This document shows, one piece after another, positions 17,631-28,000 of a DNA stretch of 49,152 bases. The notes under the pieces are model-generated. The model did no database searches. It saw only the letters and a program-made list of their open reading frames with translations, and was not told the origin of the DNA. The stretch comes from Bacteroidia bacterium (GTDB lineage: Bacteria; Bacteroidota; Bacteroidia; B-17B0; Aurantibacillaceae): positions 1-49,152 of the forward strand of contig JAGNIU010000023.1 in NCBI GenBank assembly GCA_018000995.1, written 5' to 3'. Numbering within the stretch: the stretch's first letter is position 1; every line of letters starts with the position of its first letter. A program made the position numbers and the translations under genes.

Positions 17631-19661
17631 TTACTTTTTGAATATGATTAACTCGGCGCGACGATTCATTTCGTTTTCTTCCTTGCCGCAATCTTCGCCG
17701 TTTAAACAATTGTTTAATAGTTCGGTATCTCCTTTGCCAACGGTTTTAATAATCTGTTTGCTGCTTAAGCCGTTTTTAGATAAATATGATTTTACATTAG
17801 CAGCACGTTTTCCTGATAAATTTTTATTGTAACCGGGTTTACCTTGTGTATCGGCATAACCGTAAATCTCAATTCTTAATTCAGGATGCTTCTTTAAAAT
17901 CTCTAAATTTTTATTTAAAGTAGTTTGTGCATCTTCACGCACTCCCGATTCGTTAAAGTTAAAACGTAGCGGCGCTAAATCAAACCCTAATGCTTTTAAT
18001 TGTTCGGCGCTTAACTTACCGTGATAATTTTCTAGAGCCGCTAAAATCGCAGCGTTATTATCAACTACAACATCAGGCTTTGAAGATTTAATGGTAACAG
18101 TTGTGGTATTACAATTAATCATCGGTTCAACGCAAGTATCGCAATATGCAAACACTTTAAATTGCACAGTGTAATCTCCTGTTTTTGCAAATTTGTAATC
18201 TAAAATATTGTCTTTGCCCGTTGCAGTTTCATTATTTACTTTCCAACCAGATTGTAACACTTTGTAATATTCAGGATAAGCCGCTTTAAAATTATATTCG
18301 TTTTCTTTTTCGTTAATGATGTTAGTTGAAAGTGTGATAGCGTTATCATTAAACGTTGTACATTCTTTGTTTAAGTTAGAGAGATAATTGATTTTATAAA
18401 TATCCATATCCCCTTTGCCACCTTTGCGTCCCGAAGAAAAATAACCAATGTTACCATCTTTGTTTTGTACCATGAAAATATCATGAGCGGGTGAATTTAT
18501 TGGTAAACCTAAATTTTCAGGCTTATCCCATTTGCCATCTTTTAAAACGGTTTTGTAAATGTCAAAATTTCCATAACCGGGATGTCCACGCGAAGCAAAA
18601 TACAAAGTTTGTCCGTCATCGGTTAAAAAAGGAGCGTCTTCATCATAGGCTGTATTTACATTTGGCCCTAAATTTTCAGGTTTACCCCAAACACCATCAC
18701 CAACTTTTTCTGATTTGTAAATATCAACACCACCATAACCACCTTTAGCTTCACTGGTAAAAAATAGAGTTTTTCCATCTTTGCTGATGTAAGCATGATT
18801 TTGATAATACGCGAAGTTGATACTCTTCGATAATTTTTTAGGATTCTCCTTCTTTAAATTATCCATATCAATCTCAAAAATTTTATTGTCACGGTAAACA
18901 TATAATTTCTTTCCGTCGGGCGACATAGAAATAACTGATTCGTGGTGTTTACGGAATTTTGAACTTAAATATAAATCGGGAACAGTATAACGGCGAGGCG
19001 CAGTAAATTTTCCGTTTTCGGTCTGACTCAAATACATGCTTTCAAAATATTTTCCGTCTAAGTCGCTTATTTTTTCTTTTTTATCATCTTGTCGTTTAGA
19101 AGTAAAAAGCAATTCGTTGTTAGGCGTAATTACGGGAACATATTCAGGAGTTTTTGAGTTTACAGTTGATCCCAAGTTAACTACGTACCAGTCTTTTGGA
19201 TTAGTATTGGTTGTATTTGCCATAGCGTAAACACAATCTTCTCTTCGTTTTTTTAAATCTAATTGAAATAATTTATCGTCCTCATCAAGAGAAACGGCGC
19301 CACTAAGCATATCCAAAAACTTAATCGATTCCGTAAAATTTCCAAAATGTTGGTAGCATTTGGCGAGTGCGTATAGTAAATCCGGCAATGTATCTTTTGG
19401 AGTGTGGCGGTACGCGTTTTGTAAATACGGAAGAGCTTCTTCGGGTTGATCCATAAATTCGGAAAGTGTTACCCCGAATCCAACATTAGCACTGTAATTA
19501 TCTTTATCTATAGCAAGCGCTTTTAAATAGTATTCACGGGCTTTATCTAAACGCCCGTTATCAGTAGCATGAGCTGCTTTACGTAAATAGCGTTTAATTT
19601 GAGAAAATGCAATGGTTTGCGAAAATAGAACGAGAATCAGTAATAAAAGTAATTTCCGCAT
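17631..19661 (-). CDS. OmpA-family protein with TPR and beta-propeller (PD40) repeats, PorE-like
   Basis: 676 aa. Signal peptide 1-20 (ending AFSQ). TPR-like helices span about residues 25-125 (DNGRLDKAREYYLKALAID). WD40-like PD40 blades (about 180-425) repeat motifs such as SPDGKKLYV, TDDGQTLYFASRG and YFSSGRKGGKGDMDIYK. An Ig/PKD-like segment follows, then a C-terminal OmpA domain (about 560-676) with RIEIYGYADTQG and LSGKRAANVKSYL, the peptidoglycan-binding signature. This architecture is that of the Bacteroidota OmpA/PD40 family including PorE, linked to the type IX secretion machinery. A T9SS role here is an inference supported only by the cargo genes elsewhere in the window. Confidence 0.85.
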   Translation of the reverse strand: MRKLLLLLILVLFSQTIAFSQIKRYLRKAAHATDNGRLDKAREYYLKALAIDKDNYSANVGFGVTLSEFMDQPEEALPYLQNAYRHTPKDTLPDLLYALAKCYQHFGNFTESIKFLDMLSGAVSLDEDDKLFQLDLKKRREDCVYAMANTTNTNPKDWYVVNLGSTVNSKTPEYVPVITPNNELLFTSKRQDDKKEKISDLDGKYFESMYLSQTENGKFTAPRRYTVPDLYLSSKFRKHHESVISMSPDGKKLYVYRDNKIFEIDMDNLKKENPKKLSKSINFAYYQNHAYISKDGKTLFFTSEAKGGYGGVDIYKSEKVGDGVWGKPENLGPNVNTAYDEDAPFLTDDGQTLYFASRGHPGYGNFDIYKTVLKDGKWDKPENLGLPINSPAHDIFMVQNKDGNIGYFSSGRKGGKGDMDIYKINYLSNLNKECTTFNDNAITLSTNIINEKENEYNFKAAYPEYYKVLQSGWKVNNETATGKDNILDYKFAKTGDYTVQFKVFAYCDTCVEPMINCNTTTVTIKSSKPDVVVDNNAAILAALENYHGKLSAEQLKALGFDLAPLRFNFNESGVREDAQTTLNKNLEILKKHPELRIEIYGYADTQGKPGYNKNLSGKRAANVKSYLSKNGLSSKQIIKTVGKGDTELLNNCLNGEDCGKEENEMNRRAELIIFKK

Positions 19662-19664
19662 AGT

Positions 19665-20027
19665 TTAGGATAATTTACCTATAAAGATATAAAAAATAAG
19701 AACACATGATAAAACACTTAGTAAGATGTTAGCAGATGCCCACATATAATTCTGTTGTTTTAGCAATTCAAAAGTCTCGTAACTAAAGGTCGAAAAGGTG
19801 CTTAATCCACCACAAATACCTGTTAATAAAAAGAATTTTAAACTCGGACTGCTTTGCAATTTGGAATTAAAAGCCCATATCGATAAACCAAAAATTAAGC
19901 AACTAATTAAGTTTGCTGATAATGTAGCAATAGGTAAAGATAAAGTTGATTTAGAAAACGCAACTCCTAAAAAATAGCGGAGAACACTTCCAATTCCACC
20001 ACCTAAAAATACCCAAACTGCTGCCAT
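19665..20027 (-). CDS. crcB: Fluoride-specific ion channel CrcB/Fluc
   Basis: 120 aa, four hydrophobic helices. GGGIGSVLRYFLG at the N-terminus and TGICGGLSTFSTFSYETFEL in the third helix (the Phe/Thr/Ser-lined pore motif) are diagnostic. The dimeric channel exports fluoride across the inner membrane. It lies two bases after anmK and three bases before the OmpA gene, leaving no room for its own promoter or a fluoride riboswitch, so it appears expressed with the operon. Confidence 0.93.
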   Translation of the reverse strand: MAAVWVFLGGGIGSVLRYFLGVAFSKSTLSLPIATLSANLISCLIFGLSIWAFNSKLQSSPSLKFFLLTGICGGLSTFSTFSYETFELLKQQNYMWASANILLSVLSCVLIFYIFIGKLS

Positions 20028-20029
20028 AA

Positions 20030-21103
20030 TTATTGTTTTGCTAAATACACTGCGCCGCCAACCGAATTTTGTGTTGCGCCGGTGACAGAACTTAATGTGT
20101 TGGTCTGTTCGTTTAATCTTAAATAACCAAGGAAAGCAAAAATAAGAGCTTCCTTGTAATTGATGGTAATGTTATCAGGAATAATGATTTTTCCCATATA
20201 ATATTTTTTTAAGGCTTCAATTAAAAATGTATTATGTGCGCCACCGCCGGTAATAAAAACATCATCTAAATTATTTTCATTTAAAACCAATCCAATTTGA
20301 AAAGCAATGTGATTTACTAAAGTATTTAAAACAGTATTAACAGGTAATTTAAATTTCTCGATGGTGTATAAAAATTCACTTTCAAAATATTCTCTGCCAA
20401 TGGATTTTGCTGTTTTTAGTTTGAAAAATTCTAAATTATTTAGGGCGTTAAATAAATCTTCGTTAAAACTTCCTTGTTTAGCCCAATTACCATCTTTATC
20501 GTAATCGCTACCCGATAATTGCGCAAAATGATTAAGAGCCATATTGGCAAAACAAACATCAAATGCAATCCGCGAATCATTTTTATCGAACGAAATATTT
20601 GCAATACCGCCAATATTTAAACAACTTTTGTATTGTCCAAATAGTAATTTATCTCCAATGGGCACTAAGGGCGCGCCTTGTCCTTGTAAAGCCACATCTA
20701 AACTTCTAAAATCACATACAGTTGTTGTGTTGGTATAAGCAGCAATTGCAGCGCCACACCCAATTTGTGTACTATAACCTTTTTGGGGTTGATGAAAAAC
20801 GGTGTGTCCGTGTGATGCAATAGCCAATGGTTTTTCTGTAATTCCTTTAGTGAACTTCCCCACTTCTTTCCCAAAAAATTTCCCTAATTGATGATGAAGT
20901 TTGAAATAATTTTCAACGTTTAAATAGGGTAAGGAGCGGAGTTTATTTTTTTGATCGGCTGTATAAGAAATGGTTTCCGCTTTCAGAATTTTGTAACTAA
21001 AGTTATTATCTGAGCCTTCAAACTCGCAAAGTGCAATATCTAAACCATCGAGCGAGGTGCCGCTCATGAGGCCTATGATTGTGTATTTACTTGATTTTGA
21101 CAA
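20030..21103 (-). CDS. anmK: Anhydro-N-acetylmuramic acid kinase
   Basis: 357 aa, close to the family norm. AnmK phosphorylates and opens 1,6-anhydro-MurNAc during peptidoglycan recycling in the cytosol. GLMSGTSLDGLD (N-terminal ATP loop), ASHGHTVFH, CLNIGGIANIS and VFITGGGAHN are all present. The start is a TTG at 21103: an in-frame stop lies just upstream, and the first ATG (residue 13) is inside the conserved GLMSGTS motif. It is the first gene of the operon anmK - crcB - OmpA - transporter - isoaspartyl peptidase. Confidence 0.93.
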   Translation of the reverse strand: MSKSSKYTIIGLMSGTSLDGLDIALCEFEGSDNNFSYKILKAETISYTADQKNKLRSLPYLNVENYFKLHHQLGKFFGKEVGKFTKGITEKPLAIASHGHTVFHQPQKGYSTQIGCGAAIAAYTNTTTVCDFRSLDVALQGQGAPLVPIGDKLLFGQYKSCLNIGGIANISFDKNDSRIAFDVCFANMALNHFAQLSGSDYDKDGNWAKQGSFNEDLFNALNNLEFFKLKTAKSIGREYFESEFLYTIEKFKLPVNTVLNTLVNHIAFQIGLVLNENNLDDVFITGGGAHNTFLIEALKKYYMGKIIIPDNITINYKEALIFAFLGYLRLNEQTNTLSSVTGATQNSVGGAVYLAKQ

Positions 21104-21170
21104 ACTTTAAAAACTTAAAACTATTTAAACAAATTCATAAAAAAAAAGCACCAAAAATGGCATATAAGCT

Positions 21171-21178
21171 TATATTTG
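21171..21178 (+). promoter_or_regulatory. -7 promoter element of the acyl-CoA dehydrogenase gene
   Basis: TATATTTG matches TAnnTTTG. It lies 42 bases upstream of the ATG at 21221 in the 117-base divergent region with anmK. Confidence 0.55.
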
Positions 21179-21220
21179 CAAGGTTACAAAAAATAAGCAT
21201 TAATATAAAATTACGACCCC

Positions 21221-22363
21221 ATGCATTTTCAACTTACCGAAGAACATTTAATGATTCAGAAAGCGGCCCGTGAGTTTGCACAAAACGAACTTAAGCCGGG
21301 TGTTATTGAGCGTGATGAACTACAGAAATTTCCGACTGAGCAAATTAAAAAAATGGCTGAGTTAGGATTTTTAGGCATGATGGTAGACCCGAAATACGGC
21401 GGTGGTGGAATGGACGCTATTTCTTACGTTTTAGCAATGGAAGAAATTTCGAAGGTAGATGCTTCTTGCAGTGTAGTAATGAGTGTAAACAACTCGTTAG
21501 TATGTTGGGGCTTAGAAAATTTTGGAAACGAAGAACAAAAACAAAAATATTTAGTGCCTTTAGCTAAAGGGGAAAAAATAGGCGCATTTTGCTTATCAGA
21601 ACCTGAAGCGGGAAGTGATGCAACATCACAAAAAACAACTGCAATCGATAAAGGCGATCATTATTTAGTAAATGGCACAAAAAACTGGATTACCAATGGC
21701 AACTCAGCTTCTATTTACTTAGTAATGGTTCAAACTAACATTGAATTAGGCCATAAAGGCATCAACTGTTTAATCATTGAAAAAGGCATGCCCGGTTTTG
21801 TGGTTGGTCCAAAAGAAAATAAAATGGGTATTCGCGCAAGTGATACGCATTCATTAATGTTTACTGATGTGAAAGTGCCAAAAGCAAACCGTATAGGTGA
21901 AGAAGGTTTTGGTTTTAAATTCGCGATGAAAACTTTAGGTGGTGGACGAATTGGAATTGCCTCTCAAGCATTAGGAATTGCAAGTGGTGCTTATGAATTA
22001 GCTTTAGCATATTCGAAAGAACGTAAGGCATTTGGAAAATTAATTTCTCAACATCAAGCAATTCAGTTTAAGTTAGCTGATATGGCTACTAAAATTGAAT
22101 GTGCGCGTTTATTGATTTACCGTGCAGCTTGGTTAAAGGATCAGCATTTACCAATGGATAAGGAAAGTGCGATGGCAAAAGTTTACGCCAGCGAAACAGC
22201 TATGTGGGTGACTACAGAGGCGGTTCAAATCCATGGCGGTTATGGTTATGTGAAAGAATATCATGTAGAACGTTTAATGCGTGATGCAAAAATCACTCAG
22301 ATTTATGAAGGAACCAGTGAAGTACAACGTATTGTAATTTCAAGAGCTCTTTTATCTCAATAA
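21221..22363 (+). CDS. Acyl-CoA dehydrogenase (short/medium-chain type)
   Basis: 380 aa, typical of tetrameric FAD acyl-CoA dehydrogenases that introduce the 2,3-double bond in beta-oxidation. Signatures: FCLSEPEAGSDA (FAD/substrate binding), WITNG, and the C-terminal QIHGGYGYVKEYHVERLMRD. The catalytic base is Glu363 in IYEGTSEVQ. Chain-length specificity is not readable from sequence; the protein resembles butyryl-CoA dehydrogenases. It is a single-gene unit: own -7 element upstream, intrinsic terminator downstream. Electrons would go to an ETF, which is not in the window. Confidence 0.93.
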   Translation: MHFQLTEEHLMIQKAAREFAQNELKPGVIERDELQKFPTEQIKKMAELGFLGMMVDPKYGGGGMDAISYVLAMEEISKVDASCSVVMSVNNSLVCWGLENFGNEEQKQKYLVPLAKGEKIGAFCLSEPEAGSDATSQKTTAIDKGDHYLVNGTKNWITNGNSASIYLVMVQTNIELGHKGINCLIIEKGMPGFVVGPKENKMGIRASDTHSLMFTDVKVPKANRIGEEGFGFKFAMKTLGGGRIGIASQALGIASGAYELALAYSKERKAFGKLISQHQAIQFKLADMATKIECARLLIYRAAWLKDQHLPMDKESAMAKVYASETAMWVTTEAVQIHGGYGYVKEYHVERLMRDAKITQIYEGTSEVQRIVISRALLSQ

Positions 22364-22383
22364 GATTATAAAAATTAAAAATT

Positions 22384-22413
22384 AAAGCCGTTTCTCACCG
22401 AAGCGGCTTTTTT
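22384..22413 (+). terminator. Intrinsic terminator after the acyl-CoA dehydrogenase gene
   Basis: Stem AAAGCCG / CGGCTTT, extended by TTTC/GAAG with a G-U pair around a TCACC loop, runs into a six-T tract. It begins 21 bases after the stop codon. Confidence 0.85.
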
Positions 22414-22460
22414 GTTTGTAACCACTTAATAAATCTTGCCTACGTTTCAGAGGTATTTTC

Positions 22461-22468
22461 TATTTTTG
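22461..22468 (+). promoter_or_regulatory. -7 promoter element of the cystathionine beta-synthase gene
   Basis: TATTTTTG matches TAnnTTTG and ends 18 bases before the ATG at 22487. It directly follows the upstream terminator, marking a new transcription unit. Confidence 0.55.
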
Positions 22469-22486
22469 CATACTTAATAAATTAAC

Positions 22487-23860
22487 ATGAAAGTTTGTAA
22501 AAATATTATTGAAGCAATTGGCAATACACCAATGGTAAAATTGAATCGCATTGTTAAAGATTTACCTTGTGATGTTTACGCTAAAGTGGAAACCTTTAAT
22601 CCGGGTAACTCTATCAAAGATAGAATGGCGATCAAAATGATTGAAGATGCTGAGAAAGATGGTCGTTTGAAACCGGGCGGAACAATTATTGAAGGCACCA
22701 GTGGAAATACCGGTATGGGATTAGCTATCGGCGCTGTGATTAAAGGTTACAAATGTATTTTTACAACAACTGATAAACAGAGTAAAGAAAAAGTAGACGC
22801 TCTTCGCGCTTTCGGTGCAGAAGTTGTTGTTTGTCCAACTGATGTTGACCCTGAAGATCCACGTTCTTACTATTCAGTTTCTTCACGATTAGTAAATGAA
22901 ATTCCAAATTCATGGAAACCGAATCAATACGATAATCCAAGTAACTCCGTTGCGCATTACGAACAAACAGGTCCTGAAATTTGGGATCAAACTGACGGAA
23001 AAGTAACGCATTTGGTTGTTGGAGTAGGAACAGGCGGAACCATTTGTGGTACCGGAAAATATTTGAAAGAAAAAAATCCGAACATTAAAGTTTTAGGTAT
23101 TGATACTTATGGTTCAGTATTTAAAAAATATAAGGAGACAGGAATTTTAGACAAGAATGAAATTTATCCTTACATCACAGAAGGAATTGGAGAAGATTTT
23201 TTACCTCAGAACGTCGATTTCAATATTATCGATCATTTTGAAAAAGTAACGGATAAAGAAGCGGCGATTATGACTCGTCGTATCACCCGTGAAGAAGCAA
23301 TTTTCGTTGGTAACAGTGCAGGTTCTGCTTTAGCAGGATTAATGCAAATGAAAGATAAATTTAAGAAAGGTGATGTAGTTGTAATTATTTTTCACGACCA
23401 CGGCACGCGTTATTTAGGAAAGATGTTTAATGATGATTGGATGCGCGATAGAGGTTTCTTACAAATCAGCAAACCAAAAGCATTAGATTTAATTTCATCT
23501 CACAAAAATCAAAAATTAGTAACTGTTGATGCAGCTTCTACAGTAAGTGATGCGCTTTCGTTAATGAATAAATTTGGTATTTCTCAAATTCCGGTAACAA
23601 AAGGAAAAGAGTTTGTAGGTTCCTTAAACGATAGTTATTTGTTTTCGAAATTAATCGAATCGAATGATGTTAAAGGAAAGAGTGTTGAGAGTTTAATGCA
23701 GAAATCATTTCCGATTGTAGATTCTCAGTGTACTATTGATGAAATTTCTAAACTAATTACTAAGGATAACAACGCTGTGTTGATGCGTGATTTAGGTGGA
23801 AACACTCATATCATCACTAAACACGATGTAATTCAAGCTGTAGCGCAAATGGGAAATTAA
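22487..23860 (+). CDS. Cystathionine beta-synthase (PLP domain plus C-terminal CBS domain pair)
   Basis: 457 aa. The PLP fold-type II domain (about 1-325) contains the Schiff-base lysine Lys44 in NPGNSIKDRMA, the substrate loop EGTSGNTG and the phosphate-binding GVGTGGTICG. Residues about 335-455 form two CBS motifs (ASTVSDALSLMNKFGISQIPV and a second ending ITKHDVIQAVAQ), the regulatory layout of cystathionine beta-synthases. The reaction condenses serine and homocysteine to cystathionine, although closely related enzymes work as cysteine synthases. It overlaps the convergent FAD oxidoreductase gene by four bases. Confidence 0.9.
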   Translation: MKVCKNIIEAIGNTPMVKLNRIVKDLPCDVYAKVETFNPGNSIKDRMAIKMIEDAEKDGRLKPGGTIIEGTSGNTGMGLAIGAVIKGYKCIFTTTDKQSKEKVDALRAFGAEVVVCPTDVDPEDPRSYYSVSSRLVNEIPNSWKPNQYDNPSNSVAHYEQTGPEIWDQTDGKVTHLVVGVGTGGTICGTGKYLKEKNPNIKVLGIDTYGSVFKKYKETGILDKNEIYPYITEGIGEDFLPQNVDFNIIDHFEKVTDKEAAIMTRRITREEAIFVGNSAGSALAGLMQMKDKFKKGDVVVIIFHDHGTRYLGKMFNDDWMRDRGFLQISKPKALDLISSHKNQKLVTVDAASTVSDALSLMNKFGISQIPVTKGKEFVGSLNDSYLFSKLIESNDVKGKSVESLMQKSFPIVDSQCTIDEISKLITKDNNAVLMRDLGGNTHIITKHDVIQAVAQMGN

Positions 23861-25014
23861 TCTGCAATTAATTTAGCAGCTTCTTTCCCTACTAAACTAC
23901 CAATAGCAACACCCATTCCGCCCATGCGTACAGCACAAACTACGTTGGGGGAGTAATGTTTGATGATTGGTTTTTTCTCGGCGCCAACTCCCATAATTCC
24001 CGCCCAACGGTGTTCAATTTCAAATTTTTGGTTGGGAATTATGACTGTTTTTAAGAGAGTTTCCAGTTGGTTTTGAATTTTTGGCGTAACCGCAATTTGT
24101 GTTGTGGTTTCTCCTTTTAAATCGAGATTTCTTCCGCCACCAAATAAAATTCGGTCGTCAATATTTCTGAAATAGTAAAAACCTTCATCATAATGAAAAG
24201 TACCTTTTACCTTTAAATTTTGAATTGGTTTTGTAATCAATACTTGTGCTCTTGCCGGTGCAACATCTTTTATTTGTAGAAGTTCTTTAGCAAAACCATT
24301 TACAGCAACAACTACTTTTTTACTCTTAAAAACACCAAGATTGCTCTGAAGTTCTACACCACTTTTTGTGTCAGAAATTTTGGTGATATCAACCCCGTTT
24401 AAAATGGAAATATTTTCTTTTTGTGCTAATTGTAATAAGGCATTAAACATTTTAGAAGTATCAATCTGACCTTCTTCCGAATTCAAAATCATTCCTTTTA
24501 CAGTTTTAAAACCAAACGATTTTATTTGTGAATTTACCGAAGTGTACACGTTTTTTCTGCCAATATATTCTTTTGCTTTTTTGTTTAGATAAAAAACAGA
24601 CTCGTTACAATTGTCGAATTGCCCTTTTGTATTAAATAACTCGAACCCTCCGTGTTGCTTAAAGCCAATGTTTTTATCGTCAAGATTTTTGCGTAATAGC
24701 TTTAAGCCATCCCATCGCATTTTCACCGTTTCCCACACTGTTTCTTCTGACACTTTTTTAAGATCACTCAATAACTCACTTGGGCTCCCAAAACAGGCAA
24801 AACCAGCGTTTTTGGTGCTGGCCCCGGCAGGTAAAATGCCTTTTTCCAGGACTAAAACCTTGGCTTTTGGGTTGTTTTTTTTAAAGTAAATAGCAGTGTT
24901 TAAACCAACAATTCCCGAGCCAATCACAATCAAATCTACCCCCTTAAAATAATGCTTAAGCTCCCAATAACTTAGATTAACGGAATTAGTCTTAATTGTT
25001 GCTTTATTTCTCAT
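23857..25014 (-). CDS. FAD-dependent oxidoreductase of the DAO (glycine oxidase-like) family
   Basis: 385 aa. The FAD Rossmann motif is VIGSGIVGLNTAIYF (about residues 31-45), followed by the acidic LVLEKG strand and GASTKNAGFACFG, typical of DAO family members that oxidise amines such as glycine, sarcosine or other D-amino acids. The C-terminal region with HRWAGIMG and VRMGGMGVAIGSL is the second FAD-contact segment. The substrate is unknown. It has no signal peptide and no partner genes, and it is divergent from the giant repeat-protein gene with 56 bases between starts. Confidence 0.85.
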   Translation of the reverse strand: MRNKATIKTNSVNLSYWELKHYFKGVDLIVIGSGIVGLNTAIYFKKNNPKAKVLVLEKGILPAGASTKNAGFACFGSPSELLSDLKKVSEETVWETVKMRWDGLKLLRKNLDDKNIGFKQHGGFELFNTKGQFDNCNESVFYLNKKAKEYIGRKNVYTSVNSQIKSFGFKTVKGMILNSEEGQIDTSKMFNALLQLAQKENISILNGVDITKISDTKSGVELQSNLGVFKSKKVVVAVNGFAKELLQIKDVAPARAQVLITKPIQNLKVKGTFHYDEGFYYFRNIDDRILFGGGRNLDLKGETTTQIAVTPKIQNQLETLLKTVIIPNQKFEIEHRWAGIMGVGAEKKPIIKHYSPNVVCAVRMGGMGVAIGSLVGKEAAKLIAD

Positions 25015-25026
25015 TGCGGTGTAGGA

Positions 25027-25034
25027 TAATTTTG
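25027..25034 (+). promoter_or_regulatory. -7 promoter element of the giant repeat-protein gene
   Basis: TAATTTTG matches TAnnTTTG, 36 bases upstream of the ATG at 25071, inside the short divergent region with the FAD oxidoreductase gene. Confidence 0.5.
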
Positions 25035-25070
25035 TAAATTTAAGATGTTTTTTAGGAAACAGGTTAATTT

Positions 25071-28000
25071 ATGAATTTCAGGCTTTTAGCTATATTTTAT
25101 TTAAGCTTTATTACACTTCTTGGTTTCGGACAGGCAGTGCCTACTGCCACACAGACTTTCCCACTTCACGTTGAGGGTTATGTAACTGATTTGAAGGGGA
25201 ATGGTATGCCCGGTGTTTCTGTAGCAGTTAATACAGGAGGGAAAGTCATAAACAATATCACTACCGACGGAACAGGAAAATATGCTTTTGATTTACCATT
25301 AAATTCTGATTATACCATCATGGTATCGAAAGCGGGAATGGCCACAAAAAAATATGCTGTTTCAACTCGCGGTGTTCCTGATGAAAAAACTACGAGCAAA
25401 TTTTCCACTGTTGAAGCCAGCTTAACATTATTTGAAAAATTAGATGGTGTTGATTATTCCTTACTCAATCAACCATTAAACAAATACACTTACAATCCCA
25501 CTAAAGATAATTTTGAGTACGATAAAAATTACCTCGACCAAATGTTGGGTGGCTTACAAAATTTAATGGCGGCACAACAAGCCGAGTTAAATAAGCGGAA
25601 AGATATGGAAGCAAATTATCAAGCTGCAGTAAAAGCGGGTGATAAAGCGTTTCAGAAAAATGATTGGCAAGGAGCAAAAGCATCTTATCAGGCAGCTTTA
25701 GCTTTAAAACCAAATGAGTCGTGGCCCAAAGCTCAAATGGCACAAATTGATAAAACGATTGCGGAGTTAGCAGCTTTGGAAAAGAAAAAAGCAGATGATG
25801 CTAAAAAAGCAACTGAAGATGCTGCTAAGAAAAAAGCGGAAGAAGATTTAAACAACAAATATTTAGCAGCTATAAAAAAAGGCGATGATGGTTTCAATAA
25901 AAAAGATTGGGCTGTTGCAAAAGCAGGATACAACGAAGCTTTAGGTTATAAAGCAGCAGAAACTTATCCGAAAAATCAGTTAGCAGCTATTGAAAAAGCA
26001 ATAGCCGATGCTGCCAAAGCAAAAGCTGATGCCGATGCAAAAGCAGCAGCAGATGCAAAATATTTAGCAGCAATTAAAAAAGGAGATGATGCCTTTGCAA
26101 CCAAAGCATGGGCCAATGCAAAAGCAGGTTATACAGAAGCATTAGGTTTAAAACCAACAGAGCAATATCCAAAAGATAAAATTGCAGCAATAGATAAAGC
26201 TTTAGCTGATGAAGCAAATGCAGCAAAGAGCAAAGCAGAATTAGAAGGAAAATATTTAGCAGCGATTAAAAAAGGAGATGATGCCTTTGCCACGAAAACT
26301 TGGGTCAATGCAAAAGCAGGTTATACGGAGGCTTTAGGTTTAAAACCAACTGAGCAATATCCAAAAGATAAAATTGCCGCTATCGATAAAGCTATTGCTG
26401 ATGAAGCAGCTGCTAAAGCAAAAGCTGAAGGTGATGCAAAAGCGAAAGCAGAATTGGAAGCAAAATATTTAGCTGCAGTTAAAAAAGGAGATGATGCCTT
26501 TGCCACAAAAACATGGGCCAATGCAAAAGCTGGTTATACTGAAGCATTAGGAATAAAACCAACAGAACAATATCCAAAAGATAAAATTGCAGCTATCGAT
26601 AAAGCCATTGCTGATGAAGCTGCACTTAAAGCAAAAGCTGAAGGTGATGCAAAAGCGAAAGCCGAGTTGGAAGCAAAATATTTGGCAGCAATAAAAAAAG
26701 GGGATGCAGCTTTTGCTTTGAAAGATTGGACAACTTCTCGTGCCGGTTATAATGAAGCATTGGGAATTAAATCTGCCGAAAAATATCCTAAAGATCAACT
26801 GGCACTAATTGATAAAGCACAAGGCGAAGCAGCAGCTGCGAAAGCAAAAGCTGAAGCCGATGCAGCAGCCAAAGCAAAAGCCGAAGCTGATGCCAAAGCA
26901 AAAGCAGATGCGGACGCTAAAGCAAAAGCAGAGTTGGAAGCAAAATATTTAGCTGCTGTAAAAAAAGGTGATGATGCTTTTGCTACAAAAACATGGGCCA
27001 CTGCACGCACGGGATACAATGAAGCGCTAGGTATAAAACCAACTGAAGCTTATCCTAAAAATCAATTAGCAGCTATCGATAAAGCTATTGCCGACGAAAA
27101 AGCAAATATGGATGCAGCTTCTAAAGTAAAAGCCGAAGCTGAACTAAAAGCAAAATATGATGCCGCCATTAAAAAGGGAGATGATGCCTTCGCTGCAAAA
27201 ACATGGCAAGGTTCAAAATCTGCCTATAACGAAGCTTTAGGGTATAAGCCTGCAGAAAAGTATCCGAAAGATCAAATTGCGTTAATTGATAAAGCGTTAG
27301 CTGAAGAAGCTGCACTGAAAGCTAAAAGTGAAGGCGATGCAAAAGCTAAAGCAGAACTGGAAGCAAAATATTTAGCAGCCATAAAAAAAGGAGATGATGC
27401 TTTCAATAAAAAAGATTGGGCGAATGCGCGTACAGGTTATAATGATGCTATCGGAATAAAATCTACCGAACAATATCCAAAAGATAAATTAGCTGCCATT
27501 GATAAGGCAATTGAAGATGAGAAATTAAATATGGATGCAGCTTCTAAAGCAAAAGCTGAAGCCGAATTAAATGCAAAATATCAAGCGGCTATTAAAGTGG
27601 GAGATGCTGCTTTTGCTAAAAAAGATTGGCCAACAGCACGTGGTGGTTATAAAGAAGCGTTAGGATACAAACCGTCAGAAGCTTATCCTAAAAATCAGTT
27701 AGCGGCAATTGATAAAGCTATTATTGATGAAAAAGCAAATATGGATGCTGCTGCAAAAGCAAAAGCTGAGGCTGAATTAAATGCGAAGTACGATGCTGCT
27801 ATTAAAAAAGGTGATGATGCTTACGCGAAAAAAGATTGGACTACCGCCCGTGCCGGTTTTACTGCCGCACTTAGTATTAAGCCTAACGAACAATATCCAA
27901 AAGATAAACTTTCGGCTTTAGATAAAATTGCAGCGGCTATTAAAGCTGCAGCTACTAATACGGTAGCACCAACACCAACTGTTGCACCAACCCCAACTGT

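Noticed and set aside
20028..20029. A fluoride riboswitch expected before crcB
   Set aside because: Only two bases separate anmK from crcB, and no riboswitch-like fold is placed there; crcB is read through from anmK.
22222..22232. GGTTCAAATCC, a tRNA T-loop-like string
   Set aside because: It lies inside the conserved VQIHGG coding region of the acyl-CoA dehydrogenase, and no acceptor stem or anticodon arm can be formed around it.
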